Source of the DNA: Providencia vermicola
GTDB taxonomy: Bacteria > Pseudomonadota > Gammaproteobacteria > Enterobacterales > Enterobacteriaceae
DNA: 64,000 nucleotides
Direction: 5' to 3'
Assembly (NCBI RefSeq): GCF_010748935.1
Contig: NZ_CP048796.1
Location: 2,855,001-2,919,000 of the forward strand
A program made the translations under genes and the position numbers. This document shows positions 18,739-25,375 of the stretch, piece after piece; position 1 is the first letter of the stretch, and the number at the start of each line of letters is the position of its first letter. The notes beneath the pieces are model-generated. The model ran no database searches. It was not told where the DNA came from and saw only the letters and a program-made list of their open reading frames with translations.

Positions 18739-19746
18739 ATGAGCGATAATATTTTATCTCAGGCTGAAATCGATGCGTTGCTCAATGATGACGCACCGGC
18801 GTCGAATGAATCAGCGACACAATCGAAAGACAAAGAACACATTCGTCCCTACGACCCAAATACGCAACGTCGCGTTATTCGTGAACGCATGCAATCTCTC
18901 GAAATTATTAATGAGCGCTTTGCTCGTCAATTTCGGATGGGGTTGTTTAATATGTTACGCCGTAGCCCAGATATTACTGTTGGGGGAATAAAGATCGAGC
19001 CTTATCATGAATTTGCTCGTAACTTGCCAGTTCCTACTAACTTGAACCTGATTCATATGCCGCCTTTGCGCGGTACGGCTTTATTCACTTTTGAGCCGGC
19101 CTTAGTGTATATCGCTGTCGATAACTTGTTTGGTGGTGATGGGCGGTTTCCCGTTCGTTCAGAAGGTAAGGAGTTCACCAATACTGAACAGCGCATCATC
19201 AACCGAATGCTAAAGCTAGCGCTTAGCGCTTATCGCGATGCTTGGAAACCTATCGCAGATATTGATGTGGAATATGTGCGCTCGGAAATGCAGGTAAAAT
19301 TCACCAATATCACAACGTCACCGAATGACATTGTGGTGACAACCCCCTTTTTGGTTGAAATCGGCAATACCATCGGTGAATTTAGTATTTGTATTCCTAT
19401 CGCCATGATAGAGCCTTTACGTGAACGGTTAATTAACCCGCCAGTAGAGCAAGGCCACCAAGAAAATGAGGCTTGGGTGAGTAATTTAGTCACACAAGTC
19501 AAACGTTCTGAGTTAGAACTCGTCGCGAATTTTGTCGATATTCCATTACGAATATCTCGCTTACTGCAATTGCAAAAAGGGGATGTTATTCCTATCGAGA
19601 AGCCAGATCGCCTCATCGTGAGCGTTGATGGTGTGCCAGTATTAACCAGCCAATACGGCGCGCAAAATGGCCAATATGCATTGCGTGTAGAACATTTGAT
19701 TAACCCTGTTTTAAACACTCTAGATGAGGAAAGTACCAATGAGTGA
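18739..19746 (+). CDS. fliM: Flagellar motor switch protein FliM
   Basis: This 335-residue C-ring protein binds CheY-P. The extreme N-terminus MSDNILSQAEIDALLN is the conserved CheY-P docking segment. The middle CheC-like domain (about 45-240) includes FARQFRMGLFNMLRR. The C-terminal SpoA/FliN-like domain (about 250-325) follows. It begins 5 bp after fliL and overlaps fliN by 8 bp. Confidence 0.95.
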   Translation: MSDNILSQAEIDALLNDDAPASNESATQSKDKEHIRPYDPNTQRRVIRERMQSLEIINERFARQFRMGLFNMLRRSPDITVGGIKIEPYHEFARNLPVPTNLNLIHMPPLRGTALFTFEPALVYIAVDNLFGGDGRFPVRSEGKEFTNTEQRIINRMLKLALSAYRDAWKPIADIDVEYVRSEMQVKFTNITTSPNDIVVTTPFLVEIGNTIGEFSICIPIAMIEPLRERLINPPVEQGHQENEAWVSNLVTQVKRSELELVANFVDIPLRISRLLQLQKGDVIPIEKPDRLIVSVDGVPVLTSQYGAQNGQYALRVEHLINPVLNTLDEESTNE

Positions 19747-20155
19747 GGCGAAAAATTCTCCTGATGCATCAACCAATCACGACAGTGAAGATTTATGGGC
19801 TGAGGCATTAGAGCAACAAAAGAAAGCGGAATCCGCCTCTGCCGGTGCACAGGCGTTTGCAAATCTCGATGGCCAAAATGCACTCAATCAGCTGTCTGAT
19901 ATTAACCTGATTATGGATATCCCCGTTCGTCTTTCAGTCGAATTAGGGCGTACCAAAATGACGATCAAGAAGCTATTAAGTTTATCGCAAGGGTCTGTCG
20001 TTGCGCTTGATGGATTAGCGGGTGAACCTTTGGATATCCTCATTAATGGCTATTTAATCGCCCAAGGTGAAGTGGTCGTGGTGTCAGATAACTATGGTAT
20101 TCGCATCACCGACATTATTACGCCATCGGAACGTATGCGCCGTTTAAGTCGTTAA
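19739..20155 (+). CDS. fliN: Flagellar motor switch protein FliN
   Basis: This 138-residue protein forms the base of the C ring. An acidic variable N-terminus of about 55 residues precedes the SpoA domain with IMDIPVRLSVELGRTKMTIK, LDGLAGEPLDILING and ITDIITPSERMRRL. The start at 19739 lies inside the fliM end; earlier in-frame codons are not needed. Confidence 0.95.
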   Translation: MSEAKNSPDASTNHDSEDLWAEALEQQKKAESASAGAQAFANLDGQNALNQLSDINLIMDIPVRLSVELGRTKMTIKKLLSLSQGSVVALDGLAGEPLDILINGYLIAQGEVVVVSDNYGIRITDIITPSERMRRLSR

Positions 20156-20174
20156 TATGGCAATGGGGAGTGAC

Positions 20175-20603
20175 ATGAAAACAACACCATTTATTAGCCA
20201 CACAGAACAGCCTAGCAGCCAAACGCCCCCGGCAATTAGCAACAGTGACAGCTTAGCGCAAATTTCAGGCGCTTTAGGCGGCATCATCTTATTGATACTC
20301 GCTGGCGCTTGGTTGGTAAAAAAAATCGGTTTTGCCCCAAAAAGTTTCGGTAAAAACCCATTAGTGAACGTGAAAAGTCACTGTTCACTCGGTAATAAAG
20401 AGCGTGTTGTGGTCGTTGAGATAAATAATGAATGGTTAGTGTTAGGTGTTACTGCACAATCCGTGAATTTGTTGCATCAATGCCCTGCTAAGCAAGCAAC
20501 AACGTTAACATCGGTGACTGAACCACTGACATTTCAGTCTCTTCTGAAGAAAAAACAAGAAGCCGCTCAGCAAGCGGCCTCCAACATCTCCTCTTGTCAA
20601 TAA
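20175..20603 (+). CDS. fliO: Flagellar biosynthesis protein FliO
   Basis: This 142-residue membrane protein helps assemble the FliP ring. A short N-terminal segment is followed by one membrane helix (about 30-47, ISGALGGIILLILAGAWLV) and a small cytoplasmic domain with CSLGNKERVVVVEI and WLVLGVTAQSVNLLH. The ATG at 20175 follows GGGGAG; ATGs at 20157 and 20163 are alternatives, adding 4-6 residues. Confidence 0.9.
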   Translation: MKTTPFISHTEQPSSQTPPAISNSDSLAQISGALGGIILLILAGAWLVKKIGFAPKSFGKNPLVNVKSHCSLGNKERVVVVEINNEWLVLGVTAQSVNLLHQCPAKQATTLTSVTEPLTFQSLLKKKQEAAQQAASNISSCQ

Positions 20604-20615
20604 TTGGAAGCACAC

Positions 20616-21359
20616 ATGTTCCCTTTGAAATCTACCACTGTGATCGCTTCATTATTATTCATACTACCAACACACGCTCTGGCGGCTTTGCCTCCCATCA
20701 TGAGTCAAACGCTACCTGATGGGGGTCAAAGCTGGTCATTGCCCGTTCAAACACTACTTTTTTTAACTTTGCTTGGTTTTATTCCTGCACTTTTGTTAAT
20801 GATGACCAGCTTTACACGCATTATCATTGTGTTAGGTCTATTACGTAACGCTCTTGGTACCCCTTCAGCACCACCAAACCAAGTGTTATTAGGACTTGCG
20901 CTCTTTCTGACATTTTTTGTGATGTCACCTGTTGCAGACCAAGCTTATCGCGAAGCTTATCAACCGTTTAGTGAAGATAAGATCAGTTTAGAAACGGCTT
21001 TAGAACGGGGAACCGCCCCATTTCGTACCTTTATGCTAGGACAAACCCGTGAAACTGATTTAGCTCTGTTTGCTCGAATAGCAAAAGTCGGTGATATCCA
21101 AGAAGCTAAAGATGTTCCTATGCGAATTTTGGTACCAGCTTTTATTACCAGCGAACTCAAAACCGCTTTTCAAATCGGATTTACCATTTTTATTCCATTT
21201 TTAATCATAGACTTAGTGGTTGCTAGTGTTTTGATGGCGCTCGGTATGATGATGGTTCCACCTGCGACAGTTTCGTTGCCATTTAAATTGATGTTATTTG
21301 TTTTAGTGGATGGCTGGCAGTTATTACTCGGTTCTTTATCACAAAGCTTTTTTAATTAG
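20616..21359 (+). CDS. fliP: Flagellar export gate protein FliP
   Basis: This 247-residue core export-gate protein forms the FliP5Q4R1 channel. The N-terminal signal peptide (about 1-22) is typical of FliP. Membrane helices include [20 protein letters not shown] and [14 protein letters not shown]. The conserved [11 protein letters not shown] and the [16 protein letters not shown] segment follow. The ATG at 20616 has GGAAG 5 bp upstream. All family blocks are intact. Confidence 0.95.
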   Translation: MFPLKSTTVIASLLFILPTHALAALPPIMSQTLPDGGQSWSLPVQTLLFLTLLGFIPALLLMMTSFTRIIIVLGLLRNALGTPSAPPNQVLLGLALFLTFFVMSPVADQAYREAYQPFSEDKISLETALERGTAPFRTFMLGQTRETDLALFARIAKVGDIQEAKDVPMRILVPAFITSELKTAFQIGFTIFIPFLIIDLVVASVLMALGMMMVPPATVSLPFKLMLFVLVDGWQLLLGSLSQSFFN

Positions 21360-21405
21360 CAATAAACATCATTTATTCATTGAGTTATTTAAATAAGGAA
21401 TAACG

Positions 21406-21675
21406 ATGACACCTGAATCAGTTATGGCAATGGGTACCGAAGCGATGAAGATTGCTTTAATGTTAGCCGCCCCATTATTGCTCGCTGCACTATTCGCGGG
21501 GTTGATCATTAGCTTGCTGCAAGCGGCTACACAGGTGAATGAAATGACCCTATCATTTATTCCTAAAATTCTCTCTGTTATCGCTGTCATTATTATTGCG
21601 GGTCCATGGATGCTCAATTTATTGCTGGACTATATGCGCACCCTATTCAGTAATTTACCATTCATCATTGGCTAA
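21406..21675 (+). CDS. fliQ: Flagellar export gate protein FliQ
   Basis: This 89-residue protein has two hydrophobic helices (about 16-38 and 50-72), with LLLAALFAGLIISLLQAATQ and NEMTLSFIPKI matching the family. It is a component of the FliPQR gate. AAGGAA precedes the ATG. It is 46 bp after fliP and 2 bp before fliR. Confidence 0.95.
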   Translation: MTPESVMAMGTEAMKIALMLAAPLLLAALFAGLIISLLQAATQVNEMTLSFIPKILSVIAVIIIAGPWMLNLLLDYMRTLFSNLPFIIG

Positions 21676-21677
21676 TC

Positions 21678-22460
21678 ATGTTAACGATGACTAGTGAAAC
21701 ACTCACTCTCTGGCTCAGCCAAGGCTTTTATCCTTTCATACGCCTTTTAGCGCTGTTCGGTACAGCGCCCTTTTTTAATGAAAAACAATCGATTACTAAA
21801 GTCAGAGTGATATTAGCTTTTTTTGTGATTTTGATCGTATCACCTCAACTTCCTGTCGTGAATATTCCATTATTTTCAGCAATGGGCTTATGGGTGATAG
21901 TGCAACAGCTGGTTATTGGCGTTGCTATAGGCTTAACCATGCAGATGGCATTTGCTGCTGTACGCCATGCAGGGGAAGTGATTGGTTTACAGATGGGATT
22001 ATCTTTTGCCACCTTTTTCGACCCTACAGGTGGCCCTAATATGCCCATTTTAGGTCGAATTCTAAATCTGATTATGCTGTTGTTATTTCTCTCATTTGAT
22101 GGACATTTATGGTTGATTTATATTCTTGTTCATTCATTTGAGCTGATCCCAATTCAGGTTTCGCCTCTAAATCGCGATGGATTTTGGTCATTGGTGCAAT
22201 TTGCCAATAGCATTTTTATCAATGGGTTAATGTTGGCATTACCATTTATTACGCTATTTTTAATTCTTAACTTAGCACTGGGTATTCTGAATCGCATGAC
22301 ACCACAACTTTCTGTATTTGTGGTCGGTTTCCCACTGACACTCACGATTGGTATTAGCATGCTCGGGTTGATTATTTCAATTTTACCGCGTTATAGTGAA
22401 CGCCTTATCCATCAAGCTTTTGAACAGCTTTCATTAATGTTTGGGTTATTTTCTGGATAA
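21678..22460 (+). CDS. fliR: Flagellar export gate protein FliR
   Basis: This 260-residue multi-pass inner-membrane protein is the single-copy subunit of the export gate. GEVIGLQMGLSFATFFDPTGG (about 97-117) and LPFITLFLILNLALGILNRM with the following PQLSVFVVGFPLTL are the conserved blocks. The MLTMTSE start matches the E. coli MLQVTSE start. It is the last gene of the fli run; a hairpin follows at 22483-22514. Confidence 0.95.
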   Translation: MLTMTSETLTLWLSQGFYPFIRLLALFGTAPFFNEKQSITKVRVILAFFVILIVSPQLPVVNIPLFSAMGLWVIVQQLVIGVAIGLTMQMAFAAVRHAGEVIGLQMGLSFATFFDPTGGPNMPILGRILNLIMLLLFLSFDGHLWLIYILVHSFELIPIQVSPLNRDGFWSLVQFANSIFINGLMLALPFITLFLILNLALGILNRMTPQLSVFVVGFPLTLTIGISMLGLIISILPRYSERLIHQAFEQLSLMFGLFSG

Positions 22461-22482
22461 ATAATACAGATGAATAATTTTA

Positions 22483-22514
22483 AAATAAGTAGTACCGCAT
22501 ATAACTACTTATTT
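22483..22514 (+). terminator. Hairpin after fliR
   Basis: AAATAAGTAGT (22483-22493) pairs perfectly with ACTACTTATTT (22504-22514) over a 10-nt loop, 22 bp beyond the fliR stop. The T-tract is short, so efficiency is uncertain. Confidence 0.6.
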
Positions 22515-22648
22515 GCACACCTATATTTCATTTAAACATTAATAAGAGTAAGTTAAACAGCAGCCTTAACTTAAGGTGCTTTGTTATAATAACTATTTCA
22601 ATAAACATAATTAGTCCTTAACATACCTTAGTAAATAAAAAACCCATA

Positions 22649-22676
22649 TTAACAGTAAAATTATCGAGGTTAAAAT
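22649..22676 (+). promoter_or_regulatory. Sigma-70-like promoter overlapping a type I-F pseudo-protospacer
   Basis: TTAACA (22649-22654), a 16-bp spacer and TAAAAT (22671-22676) each match the sigma-70 hexamers at 5 of 6, pointing rightward. The bases 22648-22667 are the 18/20 match to the pseudo-spacer of the crRNA-like element at 22805-22880. The GG at 22668-22669 reads as the CC PAM on the minus strand. Cascade binding would cover the -35 and spacer, so the site looks built for repression. No known gene lies downstream. Confidence 0.5.
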
Positions 22677-22730
22677 TATAAAAAACAACAGTCATTAAAC
22701 ATATAACCATATACCTATAATTGATATCAG

Positions 22731-22811
22731 TTGATAAATCATCATTTGTTCATCTGGCTAAAGGCTAACAAGCCTATAATAGCTATCACCTTGATATGGT
22801 TTATGTATTAA
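22731..22811 (+). other. Possible 26-codon hydrophobic peptide ORF (candidate CreT-like message)
   Basis: Downstream of the promoter at 22649-22676, a frame starting with TTG at 22731 encodes 26 residues with a hydrophobic C-terminal half ending PIIAITLIWFMY. It includes the rare isoleucine codon ATA four times, twice in tandem (22776-22781). There is no good Shine-Dalgarno and no ATG start, so translation is unproven. I list it only because toxin RNAs of CreTA pairs act through short messages with rare codons. It could equally be chance in AT-rich DNA. Confidence 0.2.
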
Positions 22812-22880
22812 TCTACCTGTACGGCAGTGAACGTTAACAGTAAAATCATCGATTTCTAAGCTGATAAGATATCAGTAAAA
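22805..22880 (-). ncRNA. Minimal crRNA-like (CreA/CreR-type) guide RNA candidate
   Basis: Read on the minus strand this is pseudo-repeat 1 (22880-22853), a 20-nt pseudo-spacer TCGATGATTTTACTGTTAAC (22852-22833) and pseudo-repeat 2 (22832-22805). Pseudo-repeat 1 keeps the last 11 nt of the array repeat exactly, including the 5' handle CTTAGAAA, and replaces the stem with CTGATA-TCT-TATCAG at the same place. Pseudo-repeat 2 matches the array repeat at 22 of 28 positions and keeps the hairpin CTGCC-GTACA-GGTAG, as Cas6f would need. The pseudo-spacer is 12 nt shorter than array spacers. A promoter is not clear; an 8-bp inverted repeat (22911-22934) lies upstream. Decayed array remnant is the alternative. 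Confidence 0.65.
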
Positions 22881-22910
22881 TTAACATATATAATAAATAG
22901 TTAACGAGAA

Positions 22911-22934
22911 ACATTTAAAAAGCGACTTAAATGT
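22911..22934. repeat. Inverted repeat upstream of the crRNA-like element
   Basis: ACATTTAA (22911-22918) and TTAAATGT (22927-22934) form a perfect inverted repeat around 8 nt, about 30 bp upstream of pseudo-repeat 1 in its direction of reading. It could be an operator or be incidental in AT-rich DNA. Confidence 0.35.
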
Positions 22935-23169
22935 ATTATTTTGAATATCAATAAAACTACATAAATTAATTTCAACATATCACGTTAAGTATTGATAAAA
23001 GTAACACACTCGCCTTAACATGCCAAATCAAATATTGATAGAGATAAAGTATCTAATAATTGAAATGATCACTCTTATTAATATGTATTAACCTCTATAT
23101 CTCCGACTAAAACCTATTCATTATAGAAGTATTCTAATTATTCATTAATATATAGCGTCGATTTCGTGA

Positions 23170-24157
23170 TTCCTAAGCTGCCTATACGGCAGTGAACCTT
23201 CTGTCTGCTCAGTTACTCTTGCATCGATCTTTCTAAGCTGCCTATACGGCAGTGAACGTGATGCTGCGGGTAACTTTATTGCGTTTGATTTTCTAAGCTG
23301 CCTATACGGCAGTGAACCAGGGAAATTTCCCTCAGTCGCATTATTCAAATTTCTAAGCTGCCTATACGGCAGTGAACTCAGCGAGATTGTGCATGATTGG
23401 TTTCTGTGTTTTCTAAGCTGCCTATACGGCAGTGAACTTGTTTCACCGTTTTTGATATATTCACCTATATTTCTAAGCTGCCTATACGGCAGTGAACATT
23501 CAGGTACTAAATTTTGGGTGGGAGAAATATTTCTAAGCTGCCTATACGGCAGTGAACCAGATAAAAGTTAGTATTTGTTGTATTCGCTCTTTCTAAGCTG
23601 CCTATACGGCAGTGAACATGTAAAATAATCTTTTACACGCAAATTTACTTTTCTAAGCTGCCTATACGGCAGTGAACTTATCACTACACCGGTCGTGCTG
23701 GATGATAAATTTCTAAGCTGCCTATACGGCAGTGAACGATTATCTTGTGTCTCAGCTGCTTGTTTGTCTTTTCTAAGCTGCCTATACGGCAGTGAACATG
23801 TAAAATAATCTTTTACACGCAAATTTACGTTTCTAAGCTGCCTATACGGCAGTGAACATGACTGTTGCTCTTTAAGTGCCGCAACTGACTTTCTAAGCTG
23901 CCTATACGGCAGTGAACTGACAATGCTTGTTAATCCTATTATATTTATATTTCTAAGCTGCCTATACGGCAGTGAACCTGGCGTATCCTCAGCACCTCTT
24001 TGCTGATCTTTTCTAAGCTGCCTATACGGCAGTGAACCCAAAACGCCAGCTCCGGTGTCCCATTCGCGGTTTCTAAGCTGCCTATACGGCAGTGAACTAT
24101 CTTTTGTAACTGATACAATATTTCCTACCTTTCTAAGCTGCCTATACGGCAGTGAAC
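23170..24157 (-). CRISPR. Type I-F CRISPR array, 17 repeats and 16 spacers, no adjacent cas genes
   Basis: The 28-bp repeat, beginning GTTCACTGCCGTATAGGCAG and ending CTTAGAAA on the minus strand, recurs every 60 bp exactly from 23170 to 24157, with 32-bp spacers throughout. The sequence is the I-F type found in Yersinia, E. coli and Pseudomonas. The only variant repeat is the one at 23170-23197 (one base changed near its 3' end), which marks the distal end, so the leader is at the right and transcription runs leftward. Spacers at 23618-23649 and 23798-23829 are identical except for one base. No cas gene is in the window, so processing and interference need cas1, cas2-3 and csy genes from elsewhere. 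Confidence 0.98.
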
Positions 24158-24310
24158 GATAGCCTAGCAAATAAAATGCGTTAGACAACAATAAATTAAG
24201 CTAATTATTAGCTAAATACCTTCTTTTTTTACTACCTTAGTAACATCTTGTTTTATCAGAAATTTTTAAAGAGCAAAAATAAAAAGGTAAATAAAGGGTA
24301 AAACATACGA
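24158..24310 (-). promoter_or_regulatory. CRISPR leader
   Basis: This AT-rich stretch borders the leader-proximal repeat. On the minus strand it contains ACCCTTTATTTACC and GCTCTTTAAAAATTT, which resemble blocks found in type I-F leaders, then a TTAGCTAATAATTAGCTTA near-palindrome close to the first repeat. It should hold the array promoter and the spacer-integration signals. The boundary at the right is approximate. Confidence 0.65.
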
Positions 24311-24373
24311 AGAAAAATACAATGGTTTGATAGGAAAAATATGAACAAGAGGGAAAAAGAAGTGGGTAAACCA

Positions 24374-24408
24374 ATTAGCCAGCCTCAACCCAATTGAAGC
24401 TGGCTAAT
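24374..24408 (-). terminator. Terminator of flgKL
   Basis: ATTAGCCAGC (24374-24383) pairs perfectly with GCTGGCTAAT (24399-24408). On the minus strand it is followed by TGGTTT. It lies 3 bp after the flgL stop. Confidence 0.7.
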
Positions 24409-24411
24409 AAA

Positions 24412-25347
24412 TTAGCGACCGCCAAACAGTGACATGCTATTTAAATCTTTAAAAATATCCTGAGACGCTTGGAACATTGCCATCTCTTTATAATAGTCTG
24501 ATGTTGCCCCTGTCCAATTTGTATCTAACAAATTACTCATACGCTGACTATTTTGAATACTGCGCGTATCTGCAAGGAAATCTAACTTATCAATTTCTTG
24601 CAATTGCAACCCTTGCTTAGCCTCAATGTTTGAAATCTTATCTAACGCCGATTTAATTGCTGAGTTCGCCTCACCCAATGCTTTTTGAGCAGCCTCTCGC
24701 TCAGCTTGAGTCGCATTTTCTTGTGGTGTTTTCAATGCAGCAATACCTGCATTTAATCTTTTAAACACCTCAACCGTATTCGTGCTATCTGTTGTAAATA
24801 CTTGAGCACCAGTGAAATAGGTTGTCATTTCGCGATCGCTCGATACATTCTGCATAATCGCTTTATCGCCGCCTTTATAGATCACTTCACCACTTGCATC
24901 GACCTCAAATGGGGGCTTATCCGATTTAAAACCAGCAAAAATATAACGGCCATTACCATCGGTTGTATTACCCAAAGCAACCAACTGGTCCTTTAAACCA
25001 CTTAATTGTTCTGCGAGGGATAATCTATCGCTATCGCTTAAACTGGCTTGGTTGGAAGCTTGAATAATAGTTGTATCGATTTGAGTTGTTATATCCGTCA
25101 TTTGAGTCAAAATACTCATTTGCAACAACATACCGGTTTTTGCGAACCCTCGGCTTGCGACATATTGCTGATTACGGTTTTCTGACTGATTAATTCGTAC
25201 CGCCTGTGAGGATGCTTGAGGGTCATCCGATGGCTTACTCACTCGTTTTCCCGACGCTAATTGACTGCCTGCATCCATCCAACGTGCTTGTGCATTGTTC
25301 ATGTCTTGCAAACGTTGGTGATAAATCATATTAGTACTTAAACGCAT
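24412..25347 (-). CDS. flgL: Hook-filament junction protein FlgL (HAP3)
   Basis: This 311-residue flagellin-like protein joins filament to hook. The N-terminus MRLSTNMIYHQRLQDMNNAQ and SGKRVSKPSDDPQASSQAVRI are the conserved D0/D1 helices. The C-terminal helices include LQLQEIDKLDFLADTRSIQNS. It follows flgK by 28 bp in the same direction and is expected to be driven by the sigma-28 promoter upstream of flgK. Confidence 0.94.
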   Translation of the reverse strand: MRLSTNMIYHQRLQDMNNAQARWMDAGSQLASGKRVSKPSDDPQASSQAVRINQSENRNQQYVASRGFAKTGMLLQMSILTQMTDITTQIDTTIIQASNQASLSDSDRLSLAEQLSGLKDQLVALGNTTDGNGRYIFAGFKSDKPPFEVDASGEVIYKGGDKAIMQNVSSDREMTTYFTGAQVFTTDSTNTVEVFKRLNAGIAALKTPQENATQAEREAAQKALGEANSAIKSALDKISNIEAKQGLQLQEIDKLDFLADTRSIQNSQRMSNLLDTNWTGATSDYYKEMAMFQASQDIFKDLNSMSLFGGR

Positions 25348-25375
25348 AATAGAATCCTTTTTAATTCACTGAAAC

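Noticed and set aside
22873-22883. A third copy of CAGTAAAATTA near the crRNA-like element
   Set aside because: It matches only the middle of the pseudo-spacer; seed and PAM are absent, so it is not a second target.
23145-24191. Long frames reading through the CRISPR repeats on both strands, with repeated SLPYRQLR
   Set aside because: The 60-bp period is a multiple of three, so the repeats give repeating peptides. This is a product of the array, not a tandem-repeat protein.
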